Shown: positions 24,138-36,987 of the stretch, one piece after another | Layout of the letters: each line of letters begins with the position of its first letter | Numbering within the stretch: position 1 is the first letter of the stretch | Source: Voacanga thouarsii | Taxonomy: Eukaryota; Streptophyta; Magnoliopsida; Gentianales; Apocynaceae | NCBI GenBank assembly: GCA_026120185.1 | Contig: JANUWF010003367.1 | Span: 1,524,001 to 1,588,000, forward strand | Reading direction: 5' to 3' | DNA length: 64,000 nt | The notes under the pieces: generated by a model | The model's input: the letters and a program-made list of their open reading frames with translations, nothing else | What the model was told of the DNA's origin: nothing | Databases searched by the model: none | Translations under genes and position numbers: made by a program

Positions 24138-24600
24138 ATGCATTTCCCATTCACCAATTCAAGGCTAAGATTCTTCTCGGGTAAATTGAGATCAAGGTTG
24201 TCCAGACCATTTTTGGTAAGTAAAGTCTTTTCCTTTGGGGCTATTAAGGTCTCACATACTAAGAAAAGAACCTGTAAAGTCAATGATAATCGGTTGGAAC
24301 ATTATTTTGGAGAGGATCTTTGGATGATGCCACATTCCATAAAAGATAATATTCTTTTATCTTTAGGGAGTTATTCCTTTCCTTTGATCTTTTCTTTTGT
24401 TCATTTTCTTTATATTTTCTTTTTTATGTTTATCTCTTGGATATACTTGTATTATTTTATTTTTAGACCTTTGAGGACAATGTTCAATTTAAATTTGGGA
24501 AAGGGAGTGGTGTTACTCTTGCCAAAAGGAATTAAATTGTTATTGGTTGCTAAATTTAAGTTAATTTTGTTTATTCTTTAGTAATTGATGAAGCTTTATC
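24138..24600 (+). pseudogene. Ty3/gypsy polyprotein C-terminus remnant inside element A
   Basis: The frame reads GKLRSRLSRPFLVSKVFSFG, then KRTCKVNDNRLEHYFGE. This resembles the end of plant gypsy integrase (KLRSRWxGPFxVxxVxPxGA...FKVNGxRLKxY). It is followed by TTTGAGGACAATGTTC and TTTGGGAAAGGG, the gaggacaatg...tttggggg signature seen downstream of such polyproteins. It is a small fragment with no LTR nearby, so it was probably picked up by the CACTA element or left by a nested insertion. Confidence 0.6.
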
Positions 24601-24959
24601 AAATCACAATAATTTTAGAGAGTTTTGAATATTTTGACAGAGTTTTCCCTATAAATTGAATATTTTTCAGGCATTATGCCACCTCAAAATGCGCAATTAT
24701 GCAATTCAACAATATGGAGCACCAGAAAAACTAAGATATATGGAGCACCAGACTTCAATAACACAATGCCAACACCAAATCTCCACATCAATTTTTCAAC
24801 ACCCCAACAACTCCACAAATCAACATTTAAGAATTCAACAACACAAGAATTTCCAAGAAGCAAATTAACCAATTCGACTGCATTTCGTTTCATTCAATAC
24901 ACATTGTCTATCTTTTTATCTTTTCTAGTAATATATCATGTTGTTGATCATATTCAAGA

Positions 24960-25640
24960 AAGATAAAGAACAATTCTGCTGTGAGAGCACGTGCCCATTC
25001 AGAATCTCACGTGGATACTGGCCCATATGGGGGATGGGGACGTTGTGCGAGTCACAAACAAGTTCCGCCTAGGCCCAAGAATGATTGACAGGGGACAACA
25101 AATAAGAAGATGGAAGCCAGATCAGTAGTAGCAAGGATAGAACAGCAGACGTACCTGACCAGTACGCTTGTCGAGCTCGTTAATCAAATAAACCCTGGTC
25201 TCTGCATCCTACCACAACCTAAGCAACAACAGACGTCCCAAAACCTTGAGCAATTCACAAGTACTATAAATCCCACGAATTTAAACTCGAGCAGACAAAG
25301 CAGTGCTAATCGGCCGGCGACGTAGAGCGAGGCCATGGTGGCGAACATAGAGAACATCAGAAAGGAAATCCGAGATCGGAAACTTGACGCCGATGATAGC
25401 CGGAGGCTAGTCGCCGATCCCGACTATTCATCGTGTATGTGCTAACGACATCGTTCGCCGAATCACTGGAATGTAAATCTAAAACAGAGGAATCTTGGAT
25501 TTGATTCAAAAAAGATAGGACTTGGATTGGGACTTCGTAACAAAATGGCGCTTTTGAGTGAAGGAGAGCAGCTAACTATGGCTGGGTGGAGCCTTGTAAA
25601 CGCTGCAAATGTGTGTATTTAGATTTTGCAGGTAAAATTT
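24960..25640. other. GC-rich unidentified segment in element A
   Basis: This block is much richer in GC than the rest of A (for example CGGCCGGCGACGTAGAGCGA) and has short open frames on both strands, such as MVANIENIRKEIRDRKLDAD on plus from 25335. It looks like captured host exon DNA. I do not recognise it, and element C has different DNA at the equivalent place. Confidence 0.4.
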
Positions 25641-26848
25641 CTGTGATAAGCTATTAGGAGCCTTCATCTAAGTTGGAAAGTTGGAAAACGAAAGACAAAG
25701 CAAAAAGCAAAGTTTTTTCTTATTCAATTAGTGACTTTTTGCTGAAAATGAAGGACAGCTACTCGCAAATTACTGAGCATTCATGTGCTTTTTTTATCAT
25801 TGGACTGCAGAATATTCAAATTAGATTTTATTAAAATTAGAATATAATTATAACTTTCAAATTCAAACAAATCTTATGCAAGGTAACGTGAGTTACAATC
25901 TTAATGTTTTTAAAAAAATAATTTTTATTTGTTTTATATATATATAACACTGTGATTGAAGAAGAAAGTGAAATAAAAAAGGAGAAGTAAATGCAATAAA
26001 TCTTTTTTTTAATATTAACTGTGAATAAGATTACTATAGTATATATTTAGTTGTAATTAAAAAAGAAAATAAGTCTTATATGATAAAATATATATATTTG
26101 ACTAGAAGTAAATATAAGAATAGAGTAATAAATAATAAGATTATATATAATTGAAAATAAATTAATAAATAAATTATTAATTTTATAAAATAGTAGATAA
26201 TTAAAAAAAACAAAATGTTTCAAAAAATAATATTATTGAAATCAGTATAATTAAGTTTATAAAAGAAAACTTATTTTTTTTATTCACTGTTATAAAATAA
26301 TTATTACTTTTGAATTTTTTATTTCAAATTGTGTATATCATTTAATGAAATCAAGAATATATTTATTGTATTTTTGCAATTGTACTATTTTCATTTATTA
26401 CTTTTTTAAATAATATTAATTATTTTTTTAATTTCAAAACAGCCCTACAAATTTCAATAAAGATAATTTTGTCTTTAAAAAAAAACTCTACAATTAAATT
26501 TATCTTTAATTGGCACTAAGGCATCATTCTTGTTTGTAAATGTTAAAATAATGCACTGCTGTCAAAAATCATTAGAATAATTGTTATAAGTTAGAGACTA
26601 TGAGATAGTTAGAGACTTATAAGATAGAATGTATATAAAAATTTACTTTTACAATAAAAATTATAGATAGAATATCTATATATATAATTAAATGTAATAA
26701 TCAAGAGATAGTATACTCTATCTAGGTATATATGTAGATATATATGTACACACATATGTATGTTCGTAATTAAAAAATTATTTATGTTATATAACATATT
26801 AATTTAATACTCATTAACTAATAAGAATATATTATACTATATATAAAT

Positions 26849-26892
26849 AGTATGTATGTATGTATGCATGCATGCATGCATGTATGTATGCT
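26849..26892. repeat. Compound GTAT/GCAT tetranucleotide microsatellite
   Basis: Runs of GTAT, then GCAT, then GTAT within element A. Confidence 0.85.
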
Positions 26893-28474
26893 TATCTTAG
26901 AATAACTAATAATTAAAATGATATTCAAACTCTTTAATATCAATATATAAAAATTTAAGATGTAAATAAAAATATATTTGAAAAATTAATGATCTAACCA
27001 TTACATGTATTTATAAAATTTAAACAAGTTTAATGACCAAATTTGAAGGTCATTCGTTTTATTTTATCACATTTGTGTAATAATATCTATAAAATAAAAA
27101 TATATCTTAGTATTTACAAATATAAAGATATCAAATTAACGATCCAGTCGTTAAATTTATTGTAATCATTACCAATAGTATTGTGACTAAATTTAAAAAT
27201 AATCAGATAAAATTTAAAATAATTTTGTGGGATTTTGTTATAATTAGACTAAAAACAACAATTATAATAAACCGTCGTATTTGATCTACTCTATTGCGAC
27301 GATTAAAATAAGCCGTCGTATTTGGCCTATTCTATTACGACGTTTAAAATAAACCGTCATATTTGACATACTCTATTGCAACGGTTATAATAAAATCGTC
27401 GTATTTGACCTGCCTATTACGACGGTTTGTGTAAACCGTCATATTTGGTAATCAAATACGACGGTTGGAATTGGACTGTCATAGTAGGTCTATCTATTAC
27501 GACGGTTTCAAAACCGTCGCATAAAATAACCTATTACGACGGTTTTTTGACCGTTGTATTTGTCTTCATCACATTTGCCCCATTTTTTTGTAGTGAATCC
27601 TTTCTCAATCAAGGGAAAACAAATATTAAACCTAATTGATTGGAACCCAACTCATAATCCTATCTCTGGAATTTATTAGAAGAGAGTAGCTTAGACAATG
27701 AATCCAACACAAAAAATATCAAGTAATCATTCAATAGAAGTTGGAAATCAACAAATCAAAAGTAAATTTAACACAAGAATAACTTAGAGTTCATCCCTTC
27801 AAGAATAATTAAAACAATAAATACAAATTGATAAGAGAAAAACAAAAGAAAGAAATATAGAATGCTCATAGACTAGCTGCCTTCATCTTTAATATTCCAT
27901 CTTCCCTTGAGTTAACACTCTAATCTTTCCAATCTCCTATCACAAGTGTGTGGGTGTTTTTCCCCTTGGTTGGCAGCTCCTTATTGTATTGATAGCTTCT
28001 ATTTATAGGGCTAAGGAAGCCCTAAAAATCGTTGCTAAAAAAAAAAAAAAACAACAGATCTAATATGCGACATTGCATGGCACTACCTATGGTACTATAC
28101 ACAATGCCATGTATGTTTTACTTAAATGATTACAACTCACTAATGACGGTGTGCAATATGATGTTCGCGGTGTGAAGTAAGCTTGCATGGTGGCGTCTCT
28201 GGTAAATTGCACGGCCCCAACACTTTGAGACTTTTGAATTTAAAAAATGCACGACGTTGTGTAGGGTGAACGGTGCCTTGGATGCTTCTTACATATCTTC
28301 TTTTGAACTTCTTTTCAGTCTTCTCTCAACATTATTCTTTACCAACCCTTTATTCCATAACTCTTGCACAAAATAATATAAAAATATGAGGATAAGTAGT
28401 CGTTTAAATCAAATTTTATAACAATTATAGTACAATTGATATAAAAAAATATGTACATGATGAGCACTTATCAA

Positions 28475-30842
28475 GCTGCTTATGGGTTTCGAGAATAATC
28501 AATCCAATGTGAATAATAAAAATTGAAAAGAAGTAAAATAAAAAAAGTTGACTTTTGACTTTTGACTTTTTCTGAATTGAATCGTTCTAAAATCTTTTAA
28601 TCAATATCCGTATCAAGAATTGTTCTAAACCATACCGAATCAAAGAATCGAAATTAGAACCGAATATATATATATAATCATATAGATATACACATACATA
28701 TATATTTAAAAAGAAAGATAAGGAATTCTTATTTTTTCCCTAATAAGTAAAAAATTATAAATAGTATAATCAATTCTAATTTTTAGGATACTGTTTTAAG
28801 ACTAAGTTGTGCATTTTATTTATCATGACTAAGATTTATATTAAGGTTGTGATTGATCACTGTCGTAGAGGTTGTTTCAAATTTATTTTAATATTTTATT
28901 TAAGATTAAAATTTGAGAATCATTAACGTGTATTTTTTAAATTTGCGGATAACAATATTTTAAAAAATGTTAAAAAAATCGAAAATTGAATTGGGACTAT
29001 TTTTGTCTCATTAGAATCAAAGACCCGAAAATCCGTCACGTTTTGTCCCAAAATTTCTAGACAAGAAGGAATGGAGATTTTGGTACCACGATTCGGGACT
29101 AATACTGATCAAGATATGGAAAAATTGAAATATCAAGACAGTACCGAGATCTCCAAATCTCCAAATCATGAGCACCCCTAAATGTCACGGGTAGATATGT
29201 AAATTAATTGTTATAAACCTAGTTTAGTAATTTGATTAGTTATATAAAACAAATTTGAGATTAAGGGCCTGGTTAGTAGAATTTAAATCCTAATACTAAA
29301 TTTTGAATATTTAATATTTAAATTCTAATATTTGAAATTTGAATTTAAAAAATGAATTAATTATAGTTAATTTTTATACCATATTTTATTATAATTTTCA
29401 TAAACTAGAAAAGAGCAAAAATTATTATAAGCATATAATATATTTAGATTTCAAACTTTTATTTTATTTAAAATTTATAATAGGATTTTAATTTATTTTA
29501 AATAATTAGGTGATATTAATAATTTATTATCAAATGCAATGAAGTAAATAAATACTTATCTAATAGTATTCATTATCAAATATGCTTACATTAACAAGTA
29601 ATTAATCAATTAACTTTAAATGTATAGTGTCATAGAGTTAAATTCTAAAAGTTAAAAATTGAATATTTAAAAATTAAAATTTGAAATTTAAAGTTTGGCC
29701 TTAGTTTTAATTTATTTTTATATTGTATCTGACTATGATTCTAATCAAATCAATGAGATAAATTATAATTAGATAAGTATAATAGTTTCAAATGTTTTAA
29801 ATTTAAGTCATTTTTATTTTATTTAAAATTTATAATAGAATTTCAGTATATTTTAAATGAGTAAGTAATAATAAAATTTTATTATAAAAAATATTGAAAT
29901 AATTAAATATTTAAAAATATTCATTATTAAATACATTTAATTAATTAAATTTTAGATACTAAACCTCCATCATTTAAATATGACCAAACCAAATATCCTA
30001 TTCTTAAATTAAGAGCTAGATATTCGTGATAGAATTCTAGGACTCCGAACCATAAAAACATCCTTGAATCCTAACTGGATCCATGCTAAACAAATCAATA
30101 GAAACTTGGTAGAGAACATACATCAGTGTATCAAGTATGAAATCCTCGTTCCAGACAAAAACCACAAATGCTGCTCGTCACTGACTCACTAACATCTTCT
30201 ACGGATACACACAGCAAATTGAATCCAAAACCTAGGAATGCTAGCGCCAAAAGTTTTCGGTTTTTTTCTCTGTGTTTTTTTCGTTCGAAGAATAATAACG
30301 GGTAAAGAGAGCCTAATGATCAGATGACCAAATTCTAATATATTAAGACTCTGAAGAAATGTTAACAGTCTTCTTCTCGACAACCTCTAATAATATTATA
30401 CCATATCTTATTTGAAATCAAATCAAATTCAAAATATATGATAAGGATATAATAAGATTTTCAAATAATTTTGATAGTTTACTGATCTACCAAGCTAGAT
30501 ACAAAAAATTTGGACGTCTTTCAGATAATCAAACATAGACGTCTTTCTAGATACAATGAATTTGAACATATTTCTAGATATGATGAATCTGGATACATTT
30601 CCAAATATATCAAATCTAGTTACCAAAAAATAACTTAAATTGTCTGCTTAATGTGTGACATGTAGGTTCATTTACACTAGTAGTATGCCAAATCACATTT
30701 ATATGACCCACAAATTATAAGTATTTTCTAACAAAATATTATAAATACCCAAATTAAAATGAAGATTGGTAATCTTTTTTAACTAAACCACAGTTTGATC
30801 TTTAGTCTTTTTATCATACAATGTCCCAATTAAGTAGAAATT
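28475..30842. other. AT-rich non-coding DNA between the LTR and element D
   Basis: No gene found. A short tandem TTGACTTT repeat lies near 28548-28570. The region 29270-29960 is made of ATTTAAA-rich low-complexity sequence. Confidence 0.35.
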
Positions 30843-32083
30843 CACTACAAGAGAAAAGCAATTTAGTGACATTCAAATTTGTCGCTAATCGAGTTTAGCG
30901 ACCAATTACAACTGTAGCTAAAATGGACATTGCAATTAGCGATAAAATGACAATGATGGATTTGCGATGATATTTAATTGATAATATTATAATTAAGTTT
31001 GTAATTAAAAGTGATTGCTAAGTCGTTGTTAATTTTGCAATGGCTAGATTTCTTATTTTAAAATTTTTTATTTATTTAGCGAAGATTAACAATTGCCAAA
31101 AATTTTATTTTAAAAAATTAATTAATTTAGCAATGGCAAAAAATATATTTTAAAAAAATTAATTGGATGCCTTGATTAGGGCTAACTGACCCACCAAAAA
31201 TATTATAAGATTATGTCAGACACAGAGTTTGAACCCGCGTCTTTATTGTGGGAGAGTATGTGCTTCACCACTATCCTATTAATAATTCTCGTAATTTTAT
31301 GTACTATATATTAATTATATAGTTTTTTTTGTGGATTATCTACAGATTTCCAAGGGATTGGTGAAGGATAAGCGATGACCTAATTTTCTATTGCAAATCC
31401 ATTGCAAATTAGTGACGGATTAGTGAAGGCTTGCATAAAAAATAAATTAATTTTAGAATTTTGAATTTTTATCGCAAAGCCGTTGCTAATTAGTCACGGA
31501 TTTGCAACGGCTTGTGATTTTTTAGGGTTAATTTATAATTACGTGAAACCGTCACTAATTTACGACGAATTTATATTTTTTGTTTTAATTTTTAATTAGA
31601 TGAATCCGTTACTAATCCATTGCTAATTAGCTACAAATTTTTATTTCTTTTAGTTTTAAATCTATCGCAAATCCATTTCTAATTAGGACGGATTCATGGC
31701 CGTTGTAAGTTCATAGCTAATTTGCGATAGATTTTAATTACTTTTAGTTTTACTTTATAATTAGATAAATCTGTCACAAATTCATTGCTAATTAGCAACG
31801 AATTCATAACAGTCGCAAATCCGTCCCTCACTAATTAGCTACAGACTTGCGATGGATTTAATTTTTTTTTTTAGTTTTAATTTATGATTAGATGAATTCG
31901 TCGTTAATCCTTCTCTAATTAGCGACGGATAGCTAGAAAATCTTTAAAAAATAATTTTATTTTCAAAATTTGGTTTTCCATCGCAATGCCGTCGTAAATT
32001 AGCGATAGATTCTATGCCATCACTAGCGAAGACAAAAAATCCATCGCTATTTTCTATCGCTAAATTACATTTTTCTTGTAGTG
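30843..32083. mobile_element. CACTA element D (1.24 kb, non-autonomous)
   Basis: Left end CACTACAAGAGAAAAGCAAT; right end (reverse complement) CACTACAAGAAAAATGTAAT. Both are flanked by ATT (30840-30842 and 32084-32086). The interior is crowded with subterminal-type repeats of another kind than A/B/C: variants of TTAGCGACGGATT and TCCGTCGCTAATT. It has no coding capacity, making it a deletion derivative or CACTA-type MITE of a second family. Confidence 0.88.
31222..31280 (-). other. tRNA-like sequence within element D
   Basis: On minus, ATAGGATAGTGGTGAAGCAC resembles a tRNA D-arm (A box). About 25 bases later CGCGGGTTCAAACTCTG resembles a T-arm (B box GGTTCAAAC). The acceptor stem and anticodon loop do not close well, so it is not a functional tRNA. 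It may derive from a tRNA or SINE, or have arisen by chance. Confidence 0.3.
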
Positions 32084-32859
32084 ATTGAAATATGTCATTC
32101 TTATAAAACTTAATCAACTATTTTTTTATATCTAAGTAAATTATTCATACAAATAATATCAAGTATCTCTTTATTGATATATTTAATGGTTATATATTTT
32201 AACAATTTAACTCATCAAGTGGCTCAAGAATATCTCTCTCAATAATGAGAGAGATAAATAACTCAACTATTATTTATATTCTTCCCGTTGACTTATTTCA
32301 TATCCAACAATAATCTTTTCTAATCATCTGGTTAAAGATACCTTAATACCAAGTCAATATATGGAGTCTATAAGTAGGAAGTTATGATGAATTTAGGTTA
32401 ATTAAAAGACTTATAATTTTACTGTTTGGAAGTGAAGTACTTATGACATGTCTCATGAAGTACTCTTATAGTAGGTCATGTCCAATATAATATTCTTTAC
32501 TGTTTTTTTTATTTTGACTTAATATCTCATATCCATGATGAATAAAATAGTCATTAAATCATAAAGATACTAATCTCTAGTTTATTATTATTTCACTAAT
32601 AATAATAAACAATTATGGATATTTTAAGAATAGTCATTCTAATTGCTATAGGGTTTTACTATTAAATCACATATTTGATATTGATCATAAAGCAAAATAT
32701 ACTATTTGTAAAAATAAATGTCTCATATTATTATGATAATACAAGATGATAATAGTACAAATACAAATTGTTTAAAGTATATTCTCAACAATTCGACCAT
32801 TTGAATATTACCATGTCCAATATATATTGAACCCCTAGTTGACTTGGTTATAACTTTTC
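32084..32859. other. AT-rich DNA between elements D and B
   Basis: No feature recognised. Confidence 0.35.
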
Positions 32860-33482
32860 CACTATAAAAAAACCCAACAATTACGACGAACGTAAAACCG
32901 TTGTAATAGAGGACTTTTAACTCTAGAGCCATCGTATTAGACAAACTATATACGGTGGTTTAAGAATAACCGTCGTATTAGGTCAAACAAATACGACGGC
33001 TAGAGGGAACCGTCATAAAAAGTCAACCTAATACGACGGTTGGAATAAACCGTAGTAAAAATGTCTATTCAATACGATGGTTAATTAAAACAAGTGTATT
33101 AGGTTATCTATTACGACGATTTTACGTAACCATTATATTTGATAGAATAATAATTTTAAATTAAATTGTGACTATTTTTTATAAATATCACGCTTTAACA
33201 ACTATCATATTAGGTCAAAATTACCGTAATTTATGCTTTGTATTTTAATTTTTGAAGTAAAATAAAATCAATGGAAAGTAGTTTGAATTTTATCTATTTC
33301 TTTTCAAATTTAGTCACAATAGTTTTAGTAATGATTTTAATAAATTTAACAGTTGTTTCGTTAATTTGATATACTTATATTTGTAAATACACTAATTTTT
33401 ATTACTATGTTATAAGTATTACTGAAAAAATGTGAGAAAATAAAACGAATGATTTTCAAATTTGATAACTAAACTTGTTTTA

Positions 33483-33485
<3 letters not shown>

Positions 33486-33544
<59 letters not shown>

Positions 33545-34030
33545 TTGAAGAGGAAGCCTACCATTACGGAAGCATCATAAGGTGACACTTAGCTAAATGA
33601 ATTTTTTTTAAAGCTGAAGAGGAAGCCTACCATTACGACATGTGGAAGCATCATAAGGTGACACATAGCTAAGTGAAATTTTTTTAAAAGAAACATAAAA
33701 ATTATATTTGAATTCATTTAAAATCTTAATTAATTAAATTAACTAATAAAATATGTATATTTAATATTAATACATTGAAATGTGTGATTTTTTGAATACT
33801 ATCTAAATTAATCTACTAAAATGTGTAATTCTTTGAATACTATTTATATATGTATTTAATATTAATATATTGAAATGTGCAATTCTTTGAATACTATCTA
33901 AAGTTATTTTTAAATCTTAACTAATTAAATAATTAATTAAGTTAATTAATAATATATATATATATATAATATTAATACATTGAATCTTAATAACATAACA
34001 ACTCGTGCAACGCACAGAGCATCAACCTAA
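33486..34030 (+). mobile_element. Helitron-like insertion in element B
   Basis: Relative to C and A, element B has about 540 extra bp between shared sequences (ending TTTTAACTTTA and restarting at TATATCTAATAGTT). The insert ends with hairpin CTCGTGCAACGCACAGAG, then CTAA followed by T, matching the Helitron 3' rule (hairpin, CTRR, T). Its left edge is a long (TA)n run, so the 5' TC was not found. It contains a duplicated unit of about 60 bp (GAAGAGGAAGCCTACCATTA at 33546 and 33616) and further short tandem repeats. Confidence 0.55.
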
Positions 34031-34220
34031 TATATCTAATAGTTATAGCATTAATTTTGTAAATTAATTTACATCTTCAATTTTCTTATATTTGTATTAA
34101 AGGTCGAGTTTGAATTTCATTTTGTTAGTTATTCTATGGTATGTTTGTGTGTGTGTGTGTGTGTGCGCGCTTTTATACATTATAACATATCCTTATTAAT
34201 TAGTGAGTATTATATTAATA

Positions 34221-34450
34221 TGTTCCCTCCATCCACAAGTAGCTGTCCTAATTTTCTTTTTAATTTGTCCAAAAATAACTATTCACTTTCAAAATGTAGA
34301 TTGTATTTAATTATTTTTTTTTCAATTTTACCCTTAGCACAATTTTCTAAGGGTGTAATGGACATTTTAATTATTTTTTCTATAGAATTCCACAATTCCT
34401 TAATATGCATAATTTTTACAATTAGGTCAATTATTGGTGAACGGATGCAG
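34221..34450. mobile_element. Stowaway-like MITE in element B (230 bp)
   Basis: Flanked by TA on both sides (34219-34220, 34451-34452). The left end contains TCCCTCCATCCAC and the right end, reverse-complemented, CTGCATCCGTTCACC, similar to the Stowaway CTCCCTCCGTCC terminus. Element C lacks it at the homologous place. Confidence 0.7.
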
Positions 34451-34739
34451 TACATAATATGAAAATTTTAAATTACAAATATGCATGTGTGTGCACATAT
34501 CTATGGAGTATATATAGTATAATTAATATTGTAGAAGTAAAGTTAATGTAATTTTATTTGTCATATTAGTGTGCATGTGTGTGTGTGTGTGTTGTAACAG
34601 TATACGACAGTTACCGATAACCGTCGTATTAAATTCACCGAATACGACAGTTAATTATTAACCGTCGTATTCAGTGATATTTAATACGATGGCTACGTAT
34701 AACCGTCGTATATAGTTGTTCTAATATTCTGCCCAGGCA

Positions 34740-35397
34740 ATTCTTCTTCGTTCTAATATTCTGTGCGACGGCCTCTACTTTTTGGTGTTCTTCGCCGACG
34801 TTCGTCGTTCTTCTCTGGCAGCTCGATTAGCTGTTCTTCGCCGGCACCAGACTGCTTCTTCGGTGTGGGGCTCTCATTTCAGCCGACTCTCTTCTTAGTC
34901 GCATTTTACTCGACTCTGCCTCCGTATATAGTTGTATATCCTTCAGATCTGAATCTTATAAGTAGACTGCTAGAATATGTTGTGCATATTCTTCCATTCT
35001 AAATCTTCTAGTCATTTGGTTACTGAAATTCTTAGTTCAATTACAAGAGGTTCTGTAGATCAATGTGAAAGAATCTTGTTGAACATTGCTTGCAAATTTC
35101 AAATCTCGGAACTTTTTTCCTTGCTATTTTTGAAGCCTATTAATTCAAATTTCAGGCATTGGATTGTTATGAAATTGAGCATATGTGTTTGGTTAATACT
35201 TGGATAGCTATTTAAGGCTTGACTTTGCTGAAAATAGGTGGTTATTTGAGGCTTGACTTTGTTGAAAATTGAGCATACAATATTAGTAAAGAAATGCTTT
35301 AAATAAACCACAAATATCAACTAAACTATATATTTGTGGTAGGATTATCCTTTTATGTTGGGAAAGTATTGCATCACTGAATTAAGGCTGAACTTAC
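34740..35397. other. Unidentified segment of element B before the P450 fragment
   Basis: 34745-34920 is GC-richer (TTCGCCGACGTTCGTCGTTC, CTTCGCCGGCACCAG) and may be a captured exon. The repeated TTCTAATATTCTG at 34720 and 34752 marks its edge. The protein is not recognised. Confidence 0.35.
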
Positions 35398-36035
35398 AAT
35401 TTTGAAGTGAGTAAGATTCTCCGCTGTTGTAACCTCATTGTCCCCGTAGATGCGAAGAACCTCTTCCCTTGCCTTGCTCTGCCATTCTTGATCCAAAGCT
35501 AGAAGGATAAGAACCCAAGTCAAAAGATTAGCAATTGTTTCCTTGCCAGCAAAGTAGAATGTCTTGCATTCATCTATAATTTCTGATATATTCAAATTTT
35601 CCTCTTCACTGTCCTGATTCTTGTAGGAAGTGGTTAGTAAAGAAAGCATAGATTTCTTATTTTGTTCAATTTTACAGTTATTCTCAATCAATTTATTAAT
35701 CGAGTCCCGAGTCTCCCTTTCTAGCCTCCTCCTTATTCTGTTCTTCTTGGCAAAACAAGCACACAACTTTTTTGTGATAATGATTGGCACCTGAAGCTAG
35801 GTATGTAGACACTTCTTAGGGCCTGTAAAACAAGGCTGACTTGCTGGTCTTGTAACTCGAAAATTCACCTCCCTTCTTCAAAACTACTACCAAAGGCTGT
35901 CCGGGATATGATATCTGCAGAAAGGTTGTGAAGTTCCTTGAATACGTCCATCTCAAATTCATGTCTTCCACCTCTTTGTTCCTCCCACTTGTCTAGCATC
36001 CTTTTAGTACTGCTCACCATTTCCATAACCCATTC
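35398..36035 (-). pseudogene. Cytochrome P450 fragment (CYP72 clan, CYP749A-like) captured in element B
   Basis: On minus, an acceptor TTTTTAACAG leads into [20 protein letters not shown] and ends with [20 protein letters not shown], the central P450 region. A TGA then interrupts before IFELQDQQVSLVLQALRSVY. After a small disruption comes the I-helix [18 protein letters not shown], where the usual AGxET-T has isoleucine for the second threonine, and the segment ends at a donor-like ATT|GTAAGT. Neither the membrane anchor nor the heme-binding FxxGxRxC region is present, so it cannot be functional. The CYP749A-like label is from memory of the I-helix context. Confidence 0.82.
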
Positions 36036-36679
36036 CTGTTAAAAACAACACATGAAATGTTCTTTAAAAAAAAAAAAAAAAAAGAATCCCCAACACCATT
36101 AATTAAGATCATTTTAAAGCACCTGTCATAATTGCAAATCCACTAATTATTTATTTATTTATTTTTAAAAACAATGAATAGTGACATATCATATGCCATA
36201 CTTATACAACATTACCTTCAATCTATAATTGTATATAGCCACCCACACATAATGTTAATAATTTTTCTACTATAACTAAACTAAAAAGGGAAAGGGTCTC
36301 CAGCCCACAACTCATTTGGCCGATCAAGCCATAGTAAGTTCAATACAAGTGACAATATATGGATTTGACTATTGAGCATATGTGTTTGGTTAATACTTGG
36401 ATTGCTACGTGCGTGCTTGAGCGCACTTTGTCCCCTCATTTACAACAAAGACAATCTCAATATTTGATCCTACGGTTATGCATACTATTTTCTCTTGTCT
36501 AGGTTGTCTCTCTCATGAGAAATACCTTCCATCTGTATGAAGCATGTGATTAATATAATGACATATATTCGATATTGTGATTTTCCATTATTTTTGTTGG
36601 ATAGTGTTTTGGAAGTGGACCTAGGTGGATGAGATGGAGGTTTAATTGGAAATTTGTTATAAACATGATTGAATGATTG

Positions 36680-36800
36680 GATGGTTTTATGAGTTTTTTG
36701 TTGTTTGAATTGCATAATTGTACATTTTAAGGTGGCCTAGTGCTTGAAAAATATTCATTTTATAGGGAAAACTCTGTCAAAATTTTTTCAAATTTTTTTT
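36680..36800 (+). repeat. Shared internal block of the A/B/C family
   Basis: GGTGGCCTAGTGCTTGAAAA followed by ACTCTGTCAAAATTTTTTC precedes the TNP2 gene in B. The same block is at about 45455-45540 in C and, reversed, at 24620-24700 in A. In A and C the RKD fragment, not transposase, lies beyond it. Confidence 0.75.
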
Positions 36801-36987
36801 TACAAAGAATCTAAATAAAATAGTTTTATGAGAGAATTTTTGACAAATAATTATTACCCCATGAGAATAATTTTTTAGAAATATTTTAATATGTTTACTA
36901 AATGAAATTTCATTTCCCTTCATTTCCATTTATTCTTGAATATGTTTATCATAACGAAACTTGTAGATTGACTGAAAATATGGATAA

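Larger units (their letters stand above)
21300..27595 (-). mobile_element. CACTA element A (6.3 kb, non-autonomous, carries RKD fragment)
   Basis: The left end is CACTACTAAAAATTTAGGCA and the right end (reverse complement) CACTACAAAAAAATGGGG. Both are flanked by AAT (21297-21299 and 27596-27598). Subterminal arrays of ACGACGG/CCGTCGT fill 21320-21840 and 27250-27560. Compared with B and C it lies in reverse. It has no TNP2 or TNP1 gene. Inside are a minisatellite, an RKD pseudogene, a gypsy polyprotein remnant and a GC-rich unidentified segment. The block 26640-27240 aligns, reversed, to 41500-42060 in C. Confidence 0.9.
20870..28474 (-). mobile_element. Probable Ty3/gypsy LTR, split by CACTA element A
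   Basis: On the minus strand the segment begins TTGATAAGTGCTCATC at 28474, a start common to plant gypsy LTRs. It contains a TATA box (CCCTATAAATAGAAGC near 28010) and ends near 20870, just before TTTTCGTCGAGGATTTTCG, which resembles the CGTYGCCGGGGATT sequence that follows many gypsy LTRs. Excluding element A it is about 1.3 kb. No second LTR or polyprotein is visible beyond it, so it is a truncated or solo LTR. The assignment rests on motif recognition. Confidence 0.4.

Noticed and set aside
31222..31280. A functional tRNA gene
   Set aside because: D- and T-arm-like parts are present, but the acceptor stem and anticodon loop do not fold properly.
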